Shown here piece by piece: positions 52,567 to 64,000 of a stretch of DNA of 64,000 nucleotides. The DNA comes from Hetaerina americana (taxonomy: Eukaryota; Arthropoda; Insecta; Odonata; Calopterygidae), in NCBI GenBank assembly GCA_022747635.1, contig JAKTNV010000024.1, forward strand, positions 1,612,001 through 1,676,000, given 5' to 3'. The first letter of the stretch is position 1. The number at the start of each line of letters is the position of its first letter. The translations under genes and the position numbers were made by a program. A model generated the notes under the pieces. The model saw nothing but the letters and a program-made list of their open reading frames with translations, made no database searches and was not told the origin of the DNA.

Positions 52567-52642
52567 TGATAAAATACAATCTTATTTTGTTAGTTTTAAT
52601 ACCTGTATATTTTTACCCTTTGACATGATAGTCTTACAAAAA

Positions 52643-52648
52643 AATAAA
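52643..52648 (+). terminator. Putative NCAPD2 polyadenylation signal
   Basis: AATAAA lies 77 bp after the stop codon in an A-rich stretch. It is the first canonical hexamer after the gene. Cleavage would fall within the next 10-30 bases. Support comes from motif and position only. Confidence 0.5.
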
Positions 52649-53396
52649 AATATTTTAATAATCAATGTGTATCTTTTATATAAAAACTAATGGGTCTGTT
52701 CAAACTCATTAGAGTATATTGGGTTTTGAGTTACTGATGACAAACATAAATTTCAAATATTTCAAATACCTAGATTTGCAGCATTTTTTTGTTAACTTTA
52801 TTCGCTAATACTTGGGGTGAGTTTTTGAAATGTTCAATCTCCAATGATATATCCACTCTGACACCACTCTCTAACATGTTGTTTTCACTATCTACATACG
52901 TGTTTACGTTGGTCTTCCTCTATTCTTTCTTCCCTTCGAAGTCATATTTGGCCTGGCTATGGAAATCCTGTTCTTAATATCTGTCAAGATCTCTACTCTC
53001 ATCTATTATCACCTTGAGATATATTATCATATGCGGTTTGTAATAAGAGTCCCCATCATGTTGACTGTACCCATATATTGTCCCATCAAACTAAACTTAC
53101 ACACCTTTAGTCATATTCTGAATATAAAATCATGGAGTGAATAGGTCCAATTATCATGAGTGTATCACTGATTGGTTCTGCATCAAGTATGGTACTGTCT
53201 GTAAAGGACATGTATGTACTGCATTGTTTTTCCTTGTTTATTGAATGTAATGGTGCCTATGACTAAATTAAATATATGCAAATGGTTCAGAGCAGATCTC
53301 TGGCATAAATTGATATGAACCTGAAAGCATTCCATCCTTCCTGCAGCTTATTTGATATAATTGTACTTGTCATTTATTACTCCTATGTGGATATTA
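52649..53396. other. Sequence downstream of NCAPD2, nothing recognised
   Basis: AT-rich intergenic DNA. The open frames at 52789-52977 and 52959-53144 show no family motif. Confidence 0.45.
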
Positions 53397-54307
<911 letters not shown>

Positions 54308-54489
54308 TATACTTTGCAAATCCTTCCTTGAGATCTCATGTGGTACTCTATTGTATGTTTTACCCGGTAATAATTATGGGGAATGGACCTTCATTTTCTC
54401 CCCTATACTTTTCTACAAGTGGCCAAGCAGGCCTTGTCAGAGAAGAATTGTTTATGCAAGTTCTGTTGTGTTTTGTTATTTCTGTGTGT

Positions 54490-55000
54490 TTGACGGATCC
54501 CTAGCATAGGAGGAATCCTTTGTAAATCCTGAACAAGCAAGTGCTTGTGAATCCCAAAGGTCCCTGCTTTTGAACACACCCAAGTGAATGAGCAAATGCA
54601 TGCGTAAATCCATTTTATAATTTTGTTTTCATCTGTGTCATTGACGGGTCACTGACATAGGAGGAATCCTCGTAAACCTTGAATGAGTGAGTCAGTGCGA
54701 TTCACAAAGGTCTAACCCAACCAAGTGATTGAATGATTTCAAATGTGAACCTGGGCCTTTCCTTTTTGATTTTTGTTGTTTTTTATTCCTCTGCGAGTAC
54801 AAAGGGTCTCTGGCACAGGAGATACCCTTGCTAACCCTGAGTGTGAGTGCGATTCACAAGAGTCACTCTTATTCTTTAACACACCCTTGTGATAGAGTGG
54901 TTGTTAGTTTGTTTTCTTTTTTATTAATTTTGCTTTATTTTTTTATTGAGGTATACGTGGGTCACTGTTTCTCAAACATACCCAAGTGACCTAGTGTGTG
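54490..55000. repeat. Degenerate tandem repeat, period about 155 bp, ~3.3 units
   Basis: Unit starts at 54495 (ggatccctagcataggagga), 54646 (gggtcactgacataggagga), 54804 (gggtctctggcacaggagat) and 54959 (gggtcactgtttctc). Inside each unit: taaaccttgaatgagtgagt-like, gcgattcacaaaggtc-like and acacacccaagtgaatgag-like blocks. Spacings are 151, 158 and 155 bp. Confidence 0.75.
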
Positions 55001-55699
55001 TTCCTTATCTTTCCCCTTACTTGTAACTTTTTTTTGCCTCCCCCTTTACAAACCTAGTGCCAATCAAGTTTATGGTCTCTGCTATCTTGCTTTCATTGCT
55101 TCTTGACCATAGGTATGTTCATTTTATATTTAAATTCTTTTCTACAAGTGTTTTGACCACAAATAGCGTCAGTAGTTGCATGGATCCAAGCTTGTTCCTA
55201 CTTATATTTGTATCCAATCTTATTTTCATCTATAAGATCTCCTTCCATGATTTCATTGTATGGCTCACAAGTTTTATACCCATGTGATTCCCACTGTTGT
55301 CTATTCCTAATATTAGTATCTACACACCCGGGTACAATTGCTAAACTTGTCTGGCATTTTTTCTCCCCTCAAGATTTTATTAAATAATTTGCAATCAGTT
55401 AGCTAAAGTTTCAGCATCATTAGTATACTTCTAGACTTACATATCTCTTGATGTCTATAGCAGTAGCATTACATGAATGCAAATAGAAAATTGAACGAAA
55501 CTCAGATATCAAATGAATTTAAAAATAAGTACTTAGTATTGACAAAGTTGGATACTATGAAACAATTGGGTGGTTATGCAATGTGCAGTGTGGCGATTGT
55601 CTCATAGATTGTGGGACATGAAATTGTTAAAGTATTGGTTATACAATGCTAGCAAAAGCATCATGGAACATATAATTGTTAGTTCAATAATGAGGCTCC
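55001..55699. other. Intergenic sequence, nothing recognised
   Basis: AT-rich; no coding motif or repeat structure seen. Confidence 0.4.
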
Positions 55700-56850
55700 T
55701 TGATAGATAGAGTTATTGATGATTAACCTGCATGATTTCCGGAAGGGTAAATTATGCAAGACCACTTGAACTTTTTGTTCATGATATTTTTGGTTCAGAG
55801 GGAGTAATTTTACCATGGATGCTGTTTTAGTAGCTTTTAAAAAAGCTTTTGACGAAGTACCTCATAGTGAACTATACACAATACTGGAAGTCTATGGCAT
55901 AATTAAAAACATACCAGACTGAATTAGACTTTTTCAATGGTCGGGTATAAAGAGGTGATCATAGTTGGTGTTAGCCCTAATGCAGTGGAAGTCACTTCAG
56001 ATATTCCCCAAGGAAGCATTTTCGGACCTCATTCCTTCTTTATGTTAACAACACTAACTAACTCTCAAGAGTAGGACTGATTTATTTGCTGATAATGCAG
56101 TGATTTACCGAGATATGAGTAATCCTCTGGGTAAAGTAGCTTTAACAGATGACCTTTATGCAATACAGCATCAGTGTGACACTTTTGAATTAAACTTAAA
56201 AAAGTATATAGTGATGAATAATTGGAAAATGCCTATTGCATGAAAAATAGTGAAATAGATTGTAGACTCAATTAAATACTAACACATCTTTCTTACTCGC
56301 CCAGCCTCTTCCGGTGTGAAGCACTTATGGGGATTGTGAGAGAAACCTAGCAAAAAATTATAATTAGAGTAGCAATGGGGAATGAGATGAGAAGGTTAAA
56401 GAACATATTATCTTTTGCTAGTTATGCCTCATCTACCTCATCTAGAATATGCTATTAGTGTATGGGATTCTCATGAAGTTGGATTTATTGTCAAATTAGA
56501 TTGTGTGCAGCGTAGAGGAGATTTGTAAAATATTGTTATGGCAAACTGAAGTAGCATATAAAGATTATTAGGGTAGCTAGGTTGGGAATCGTGAAGTGAA
56601 GGTTAACTTACAGATTCAATCTCTTTTTTTAAATTTGAAGCAGGTCTGTTTCGTGACAATATTGAAAATATATTATTATTACCTCTATCATACTATGGTG
56701 TGAAGATCATGTCAAAATTAGAGAGGTCAAGTGTAGAACAAATAGATCCAGGGTGCAATGCAAACAATAACTTTCTGACAGCTAGAAAAGACTGGAAAGT
56801 CATGAACATTTCTGGGCCAGGTGGTGTTCCTTTCACCAGTAGAGGAAGGA
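55700..56850 (+). pseudogene. Non-LTR retrotransposon RT relic
   Basis: The + strand reads NFTMDAVLVAFKKAFDEVPH (catalytic Asp block), SELYTILEVYGI, VEVTSDIPQGSIFGPHSFF (RT block PQGSxxGP), then FADNAVIYRDMS-like (decayed FADD box) and CDTFELNLKKYIVMNNW. The tail region from 56650 encodes LLPLSYYGVKIMSKLERSSV, as in the C-terminal part of insect LINE ORF2. It is heavily mutated. Confidence 0.7.
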
Positions 56851-58287
56851 AGAAAGGTGCTCTCATTTTTCTTCTGCTTATGAAGGGGCCACCTCTTGGC
56901 TCCAAACATCTGTGTGTTTCACAACAGTTCATCTATAAACTTATTTTTGATGTTGCATGCCTAATGTTGAGTCACTTCCTGCCACACGCCTGCGAGGCAC
57001 CATGTAGAAATAAAAAAATAGAAATTCATTGTTTCTTATTAGCTTTTCTGTGCCTGAAATTTTAAATATTTCTCATCCTGAGTCTCTTTGACTACTTTTG
57101 GAAATGATTTTCTGTCAATCACTTCTTTTCAAACCATTTTCTCTTCTCTCATGTCTGTTGAGTTGTTCAACTCTTTATTCTTTCTCCCAATGTCATCAAA
57201 CCTGCAAAACTTTTTCTTGTCTCACACAAGGCCCCCCAATCCACAGCCATTCATGGGCCACACATTCCTCTTCCTACCTCTCTTTATTTTTGCCTTTTCA
57301 TTTGACATGAACTTCATACCCACTACATTTATGTTTACTCTAGCCTACCTATGCTTCCCTTCCATACAGTATGAAGGAATGCACTTTTATAGACTACCTT
57401 TTTTTCTAACAAGAACAAGCATTTTTTATGCTCTATTTCTTACCAACAATCTCCTATCACTGTAGTAATTGTTACCAAACAGTGAAAAAACAATTTGAGT
57501 ACTCCAAGGCCCTGTAATAACCCCAATTTTTATGTCACAATAAAATAGATGGAGATCAAAACTGGTTCCATAGTCATTAGAACGTACTTGGACAATATAT
57601 TCAGTTCACTGACCGATATTTTTCTGGGTATAATAATAAATTAGTTATTTGTACGTAGTTTGTGTGATCGTTGATCAGCTTAACATCATAAAAATCTCCA
57701 ATCTTTTTGCTCCCACAAGCAACTGGAGTCATCGAACATTTCCTTATCTTGAATATTGCTGCTTTGAATATTAAGTAAAAATAGTTAACAGCATTAATCG
57801 CTTAATTCGGGTATATAAAATTTTAACTTAAGGAAAGATGCAAATTTTACTCAGTACCTTGAGGGATTGACCTTGGATGTTGCTCTGCAAGAAAATATTT
57901 CAAAGAATTTTTTTATCAGATAGTTATTTTATTCATTCAAATACTTATTAGGGTAAAAAGAAACTTAACACTTCCACAATAAAGGTTTAATATTTCACGA
58001 CCATAGTTTCCATGCTCCGCACCATTATCAGGTGTTAAGTTTCTGTTTACCCTCATAACATTCAAATAGCTGGTTTATTTAGCTCAGATATTTGATAATT
58101 TATTCCTTGACCACTTTCATTTAAGTCCGTTGCCAACCAGGATTATGCGTTGGGATGGAATGATATTCGTGGGAAAAGATTAACGAGGATAGGGAAAATG
58201 GTTGCATCGGGGAGCATGATAAAACCAAGTTGGTTTCTACAATTTTCCAGGTGGCTTCAATCGTCATGATCGTTAAATAATTTTACA
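56851..58287. other. Intergenic sequence upstream of the PDS5-like gene
   Basis: 57070-57470 has long open frames on both strands but no recognised motif. The minus strand at 57960-58040 carries a third hammerhead-like motif. From about 58100 the composition becomes richer in CpG, as may suit a promoter region, but no TATA box or initiator can be named with confidence. Confidence 0.4.
57955..58042 (-). repeat. Third hammerhead-like motif (degenerate)
   Basis: Minus strand: CTTAACACCTGATAATGG, short TGC/GCA stem, GAAAC (reverse of 58006-58010), then tatggtcgtgaaatatt and tttattgtggaagtg. The GAT-A-A variant and weak stem II make activity unlikely. It shares TTAACACCTGATRATG with the palindrome at 22131. 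Confidence 0.35.
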
Positions 58288-58299
58288 ATGGACGGAAAG
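58288..58299 (+). CDS. Possible first coding exon of the PDS5-like gene
   Basis: ATGGACGGAAAG followed by the strong donor gtaaga would encode MDGK and join in phase 0 to the exon at 59545. The start context (acaATGg) is good, and the surrounding 58.1-58.9 kb has more CpG than the rest of the window, as a promoter region may. PDS5 proteins usually have about 15-20 more residues before the first conserved helix, so another exon may be missing. Confidence 0.3.
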
Positions 58300-59544
58300 G
58301 TAAGAATAATTTCACGAATTGTATTAGAAGTACGCATGAAAAGTTTAGAAGTCATTATATATTTTAAATAGAACCATAACCCCGAGTGGCGGAAGCTATC
58401 AATGCGCTTAAACAACTAAACATGGTCTAAGACGAAGAGCCTATAACCTTTACATTTTTACTATCCTTCCAGTCCTTGAGCGCATTTCATTCAGTACGGT
58501 GTCTTAGAATTAACAATATAGTTGTTTAATTATTCTATAGGGGTTAGGTGATAAATTAAGATTAAAATCCGAATGCTTATTTGAAACGATTGTACTTCTA
58601 ACGAAATGGTATATTTATTTGCACATACTCGTTACGCAGGTAATACGCCTCCTGCATCAAATAGTTCGTTCAGCGGTAAAGCATGTATGTATGAGTAGCA
58701 CATTCATTTAATTGAGAGGATATATTCATGTCGTATGTTCAGTTAAATGCCTTCATAAACTTAGACGATGATAAGCTTTCACCCATGTATTGATAAGTGA
58801 TTTTTTACGCAGGGTTGTTCAATCGCCCCAATTCAAATATCGCAAACCGCTTAACCGACGTCACCTGACAACGAAAAGAGCGCATTGTCTTCTGAGAGGT
58901 TATTTTGAAAATTAGAAAACAGTTCTTAGGACAGGTACCATACTTCCCTGGGGATTTTCAGGTATTAAATTATTTTCTCCAACAAAAACCAGAAATGGAA
59001 ATCACCTTTCAACTTGAGGACTTTTCATGTGATTTAGAGGAGTTACTTATTTTGAGAAGGCTGAAGGTAGGTAATGTAGATGTGACGAAATTTCATCCAT
59101 GGGCTCATTTTTCTGACTATAAAAACCAGTTTTTACAATGGTAGAAATTCAACCCGTCTTTAATAAGCATATATAAACAATAGTTTTCAATGATATACTA
59201 TTTGAATATTTCTACAGAAAAAAATGCTTGTTTTTTAGTATATCGTTCTTAGTATACGTCAGTGTTCTCTACCTATATTTGTTGACAGTAAATGAACTCC
59301 CTATCATTAGAGCTGTATTTCTAAAGGCTTTGTGTTTTTTTCATTAATATTTAATTATATTGAGGAATTTACTACTGTAACAACCGATTAAAAGTTTTTG
59401 TTAAATATCTTCAATCTTTAATCAACCTGGTTATCAGAGCCTGTTATTGGAACATAAATTCAATATTTAAAATTATTTTAAGTATAGATGAAACTCATGA
59501 ATACCTGCGGAATACACCCTGATAGCTTATGATTCATAAAACAG
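58300..59544. other. Putative first intron or promoter region of the PDS5-like gene
   Basis: No exon could be confirmed here. A 79-codon open frame at 58905-59144 lacks an ATG and PDS5-like motifs. The stretch has more CpG than the average of the window. Confidence 0.35.
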
Positions 59545-59745
59545 GCCCTTGGAAAACTTTTGAGTCATGTACCCGAAGACAACATATCTGCTACAGAGTG
59601 GAAGTACAATGATCTGGCTGTGCACTTATCCTCCGAAGACTTTATCTCGCATGATTCTATAAGGGTTAGGCTTTTAACAGCGTATAATCTTGCCCAAGTG
59701 TTGCGCATACGTCGATTTCAGCATCCATTTGGTCCTCAGTTATAT
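59545..59745 (+). CDS. PDS5-like exon A
   Basis: Acceptor cataaaacag (weak pyrimidine tract), donor tat|gtaagt, phase 0. It encodes ALGKLLSHVPEDNISATEWK to HPFGPQLY and holds the best PDS5 match, RVRLLTAYNLAQVLRI. An in-frame stop at 59530-59532 and the absence of an ATG show that translation must start in an upstream exon. Confidence 0.75.
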
Positions 59746-62700
59746 GTAAGTTCAAAAAAACTATTACAGTTATTAGTTAGTTACTGTTTGAATGTTACGG
59801 TTGAATTTCAAGGACCATATTGTTCTTTTGTAGATTATGTTTACAGACTAATTTTATAATTTGGACTTTAAAAGGCTGTTTTATTTTTGAGTGAAGAACT
59901 AACTTCATGGCATTGATTTAAAAGAGTGGAGTCTGAATTAATTCTTTCTGTTAATTTTCAGCTAGACAATTGAAAAAATCAGAATAAATTATATTGACTT
60001 TCGGATTAAATTCCTAATGCCTAATTTAATTATGTTCCCCAATTTCAAGTATTTATTGTTATTAGCAAAAGCAATCCTTTTGCAATAATAACACCTGTGC
60101 AATAATGCTAGATACAACTTCGAGTAAATTTATTATTCACTTAATAATGGATTCAAATTCTATAAAAAAGAATACCCATTTGTATATGTCATTGTGTAGA
60201 GATTCCGGTATCCCTGGTCAAAGTTTGTGATAATTCAATAGTTGCATAGTGTCATCTTTCATTAATGTTATACATTGGGCAAGAAACTAATCTTAAATAT
60301 TTTTTGAATAGTATTTTTGGCATATATTTCATCTGTATTAGTCATTAATGAAAAATATTTTCCATTTTCAGAATGTGTTGCTTTTCTTAATTTATCAACT
60401 TGAAAGGGTAGCATCTGAAAGAATTGATTTCCAAAAATATCAGGAAAAAATTGTAGAGATATTGTTAATGAAAGATGTTATTAAATTGTTTTGGAATTTA
60501 AATAAACTCAAGAATCTTGCTATTATTGCATTTTCAAGTATAATTAAATTGGTACAGTAAGTATGCAGAATTAAGATAATTTATTATTTATTGATTTTTT
60601 CTCCATAAATTGGTTTTGATTTCACCATTGATGTGTGTTCAATGAAATTTCTGTACTAAAATTTTGTTGAAATTTAATTTTCTGTTAGCCCAGACATGTC
60701 TTTAACCACTAAGGAAAGGATGATAACACTTGTAGGCACTATGGTTGAACATTTGCCAAATGTGCCATCTGAGATTATTGAGTTGACATTAATAAATTGC
60801 CAGAACAAAAACAAAGTATCAAATGTAATGGCATATGATGTAACAGTGGAATTCATCTGGAAATACAAAGATACTCTTGCCCCTGCAGTTGGAAAGGTAA
60901 GTATTTATAGTAATCCATTGCATATGGCTCTTAGTTGTAATCATTTTTAAAAGTGTTTTTATTGGGTATGTAATTATTAAATTGTATGTAACTAATACTA
61001 TTTATCACAAGACTGTAAAGACATTTTGGCTTGTTAAATACTTATAAACAAATATGAATGTTGCTCATTGATTCCATATTTACTGTAAATAAATGGTGAG
61101 CAGATATAAGTAATGAAAATCTTTGTTAAAGTTCTACTGAATGAAAGAAATTATAAATTTCATTAGGACTGAACGGTGATTTATAGGACAAAACGACATT
61201 CTTTTAACTTTTTTTTAACAAGCTTTAGAAAATTATCACCATAAAAATAACCTTATTAAATTGTGTGCCACTTGTATCCATGTAAGATGGACACCCTAGT
61301 TTTGAGTGCTGTATATGTCGAGTGTGGGTCGCGGTAGTCCAGAGGTAGAGCATTGTAAAACTGACCAGAGGGTCCAATTACGAATATCCTGCAAGCCTCT
61401 ATAGGTACCTTCGGCTCCACCCAAACTGTGTGATTTTTCAGGCACCAGATATTCCTGGAAAACCATAAACAGTACTGGGAAAGGAGCACGAATTCCACAT
61501 GCCATCAGGCTTAGTAATGGGTTAACTCTACCATCTCATGCCAAACCAACCTTTGGGTTGTTAACTGTGTCTATGGTGTATATGCTGAGAGTGGCCTCTG
61601 TTTTTATTTTGTAGTGGTCTTACCATACCATAATATATAGTGTTACCATATAAAATCATTTAGTTATCACCCACGCATTATGTTTGAGCATTTTAATGTT
61701 CAGGAAAAACTAAAACACTCAAACATTGATGGATATCTTAATTCAAAATGGCAGCCAGCTAGCATAGATGTTTCCGCGTAAACTGTTACATCATCAATAT
61801 CATGCCAATATCAACAACAGCCTCAAGAAATCAGTCGCAGGACTGTGTAGGTCAAAATTCCCTTTATTGGAAGAAATTATATGTCTTTTCAAAGTTAAAC
61901 TAATCGAAGGGCAGCTTCACAATAGACTCATAGAACAGTTCAGTGAATATAAGGAGTAGATTTTTTACAGACCTTTAATTTTCATCACTCTTGCTATCTC
62001 TCCCTGGAGGAACTTGTGTTTAGCCTAAATGTAGTACTGCACCTATCCATTTTAGGACATATGGATGTTATGGGAGTGTGCTGTTTAAGCAGTATCAAAA
62101 ACTTAAAGTGCTTGGTAGACACATCACAGATGCTGGGAAAAAACCATTCTTAATCTGGGTGGAATAAATGATATACCAATCCCTACACTAGATGGAATAT
62201 GTTTTCCTGTACCTAACACTAACAACAGCAAACTTCAGTACAAGCCAGAGCTCACCACATGTAGCTTGGAATCTGTTTTTAGACTGACACCCTTTAGCAG
62301 GGACACTTGCTCCCTCAGTTAAAGAAATCAATGACAAATTTCAGCTTCATCCATGTAATGACAGCAATGCAAGATATAAAGTTCAAAGCAATAACAGTCT
62401 CAAAACACAAAATTCCCTTATAAAAGACATAAGACAAAACTGGAAGCAAATAAATCGCTAATAGAAGGATGATACCTGAGGGTGAAAGCAAGTCTTGATG
62501 AACATAATTAAGAACTATTTATGCCCCCTCCTCACTCCCAAGCACCTCATATTATATTTCTAAGTCCAAGACATGAAGTGGTCAGAAAAATTATAACCTT
62601 TTTCATATTAACCTGGATAATGACATCATGTAGGAGAGGAGGCAAGTTTGAGGGGAATACTTGTACGTAGGCTAGAGGTCTTTTGCAGTGACCCTTTTTG

Positions 62701-63901
62701 GCCTATGTGAGTCTAAGTTTAGAACGTTGCCTATCCAATAGAATGCATTTTGTAGTCATATTAGCTGATATAAACAAAATCACCTACTCAAGTGGAGGAG
62801 AGGAAACTGGCCTCTCTTGTTTCCTTTACCATTTCCTGTCTGAATCTATGCTTGTATATACTCTTGTGTTGATGCATGTCTCCCCAAGTGAGAGTTACCA
62901 CTCCTATATCTAAGATTGACTAGATGCCTCAGTGGTAAACAGATTGTGGTGTGAAGGCTGTAGACTATTAGGTGTCATCTAGCTTATCCTGTGCTATGCC
63001 CTGGTACCTTTTAATTAAGCTGATATTACAGAGGAACTATTACTTGAGCTTTGTAAGATTACTTGAGAGAAAAAAGTTATGAGTAGTACTGGCTTATTTG
63101 GTATGCATGATCATCTTGATGAATTTCATGCACCAATGAAATAAATAGCTATATCTAAAATGTGCATATTTGAAGGCTTTTCTTTTGAGGCATCTAGTCT
63201 TGAAGTATCTATTTAAAATATTCAGATTTTCATTGCATTTGTTTTATTTTTTTATAACTGAATGTGTACAATATTTGTCTCAATAAATATTAGCTATTTT
63301 TAATGCATTAATACTAATATTTATGGTATTTTTTAAATTAATGGTGAAAATAGTCTACTGATCATTTTAGAATACAATTATTAAGCATTTATTATGCATT
63401 ATCCCCTAGATATTCTAATTTAATAATACTTAATTTCCATCATGAATTGATCATTATATTAACTGGAAGTTTGGAGTTAAAAAAATGAAATTTTCATCAT
63501 TATCTGGAAAAATAAATTATAATTAAAAACACATGAGGTATTTTGTTGAAATATATAAAAAAAGGATTTGTTGATCTCTAATGGATATTATTTTTTTGTT
63601 GACACTAGGTTATGTTCAAGGATATGTCAGAAGCATTCAATTGTACTCCACCGGAAGAGAGAGAAAGTAGTATGTTAATGTTAGAAACAATGAAGCGTTG
63701 GATGGCTCGTCTCTGGCGGTTACATGCTATTTGTAGTGATTTAACTATTTCTATACTGAGGCATCTGGAGTCTTCACTCTTCTCAAAGACGTATAAATGT
63801 CGTTATATTTTGATACTATTTCTTGCAAAAATGTTTGCAAAACCTTCCAATGTTCCTCTACATAAAGTGTGTTCATCTCTGTGGAAGAGCTTTCTTGGCA
63901 G
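59545..63901 (+). CDS. Divergent PDS5-like cohesin regulator, 5' part of gene (4 exons seen)
   Basis: Exons 59545-59745, 60372-60556, 60689-60896 and 63609-63901 join in frame into about 296 residues. PDS5 proteins are HEAT-repeat regulators that bind the cohesin ring and control its release from DNA. The match is an ordered series: DLAVHLSSEDFISHDSIRVR then LLTAYNLAQVLRI (PDS5: ALHLASEFF...DVRLLVACCLADIFRI), a helix like LFLIYQLE (PDS5 LFITRQL), and LAKMFAKPS...LWKSFLGR (PDS5 LAKLFG...LWQCFLGR). The APEAPY motif that normally follows LADIFRI is missing (here RRFQHPFGPQLY), and the segment between the first and third blocks is shorter than usual. It is either a fast-evolving orthologue or a paralogue. 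The start is uncertain and the gene continues past the right edge. Confidence 0.78.
60372..60556 (+). CDS. PDS5-like exon B
   Basis: Acceptor ttccattttcag, donor gtaca|gtaagt. It encodes NVLLFLIYQLERVASERIDF, then a helical stretch ending FSSIIKLV. The donor inside a His codon matches the phase of the next exon. Confidence 0.8.
60689..60896 (+). CDS. PDS5-like exon C
   Basis: Acceptor ttttctgttag, donor aag|gtaagt. It encodes PDMSLTTKERMITLVGTMVE, HLPNVPSEIIELTLINCQNK and YDVTVEFIWKYKDTLAPAVG. In PDS5 the matching part reads ...VTQELLDSILINLI... and the segment that leads into a helix before NFFNQVL. Confidence 0.8.
60897..61321. other. Intron segment, nothing recognised
   Basis: AT-rich intron of the PDS5-like gene. 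Confidence 0.4.
61322..61572 (+). mobile_element. tRNA-derived SINE (family B), + orientation
   Basis: The head gtgggtcgcggtagtccaga has an A box (TAGTCCAGAGG); the B box is eroded (gtccaattacg). The body has ggctccacccaaactgtgtg, atttttcaggcaccagatat, ggaaaaccataaacagtact and aactctaccatctcatgcca, in the same order as the copies at 23930 and 26046. Confidence 0.82.
61760..62465 (+). pseudogene. Decayed unidentified reading frame
   Basis: Several blocks on the + strand read like coding sequence with intervening shifts and stops: LKKSVAGLCRSKFPLLEEII, then GGINDIPIPTLDGICFPVPN, TTCSLESVFRLTPF and KFQLHPCNDSNARYKVQSNN to KQINR-stop. GGIND recalls the GxND block of SGNH esterases, which some retrotransposons carry, but this is a guess. 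It has no splice signals that would make it part of the PDS5-like gene. Confidence 0.35.
62466..63608. other. Intron segment, nothing recognised
   Basis: AT-rich DNA before the exon at 63609. The open frame at 62698-62913 has no motif. Confidence 0.4.
63609..63901 (+). CDS. PDS5-like exon D
   Basis: Acceptor ttgacactag, donor gcag|gtaggc. It encodes VMFKDMSEAFNCTPPEERES, RLWRLHAICSDLTISILRHL and then ILFLAKMFAKPSN and SLWKSFLGR. The last block is the PDS5 signature of a helix, then a Leu-Trp-x-x-Phe-Leu-Gly-Arg turn. The intron before it is 2.7 kb and holds a SINE-B copy and a decayed reading frame. Confidence 0.82.
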
Positions 63902-64000
63902 GTAGGCATGTTACAATTATTTTATTTTCTAGAAATGAATAAGCAATACGAATGAACAGTATGAGTATGGTTGTGGAAAAGTGGAAATTCTGAATATTAA

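Noticed and set aside
56693..57065. Overlapping frames on both strands as genes
   Set aside because: They overlap the tail of a LINE relic and low-complexity sequence, with no splice or family support.
58905..59144. 79-codon open frame as first exon of the PDS5-like gene
   Set aside because: It begins at a TTG, not an ATG, shows no PDS5 motif and has no donor that joins in phase with the exon at 59545.

Overview
This is a eukaryotic, almost certainly insect, nuclear DNA window. It is AT-rich, its genes are split into short exons by long introns with GT/AG borders, and the introns are crowded with Tc1/mariner transposons, non-LTR retrotransposon relics and tRNA-derived SINEs of types common in insect genomes. 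No prokaryotic or viral gene organisation is visible. I cannot name the species from sequence alone.

Two host genes lie on the + strand. (1) From 2086 to 52566, 26 exons encode the last 1,422 residues of condensin complex subunit 1 (NCAPD2, Cap-D2 in flies), the HEAT-repeat subunit of condensin I. All 26 exons join in frame. The N-terminal part, roughly 430 residues by comparison with the vertebrate protein, lies upstream of the window. A polyadenylation signal follows the stop codon. (2) From about 58.3 kb to beyond the right edge, at least four exons encode about 296 residues of a divergent PDS5-like cohesin regulator; its start is uncertain and its 3' part is outside the window. Two SMC-complex regulators are therefore neighbours in the same orientation about 6 kb apart.

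Mobile DNA, left to right: two abutting mariner fragments (1-1079); LINE reverse transcriptase relic (1455-1800); a 1,265-bp Tc1/mariner element of the DUF4817 type with TIRs and TA duplication (2791-4055); LINE endonuclease relic (6119-6560); old SINE-A (about 12668-12900); SINE-A with target-site duplications at 17292-17593 and 20263-20569; a mariner broken by a SINE-A and an internal duplication (17625-19245); hammerhead-like motifs (19247, 22411, about 58031); LINE RT relics (21200-21950, 28060-28500); other tRNA-SINEs (22815, 23930, 26046, 30450, 61322); internally deleted mariners (26997-27912, 53397-54307); older mariner pieces (29624, 33110, 44527, 46600, 50005); two full-length mariners (35706-37046 and 48159-49492, the second broken only by one extra A in a poly-A run and sitting inside a large TA/CATA microsatellite); two LINE RT relics in the + direction (50945-52431, 55700-56850); and a tandem repeat with a period of about 155 bp (54490-55000).

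I do not see a new multi-gene system. The points most worth a second look are the divergent PDS5-like gene, the LINE tail that abuts the last NCAPD2 splice acceptor, the near-intact mariner, the SINE families with clear target-site duplications, the hammerhead-like motifs and the 155-bp tandem repeat.
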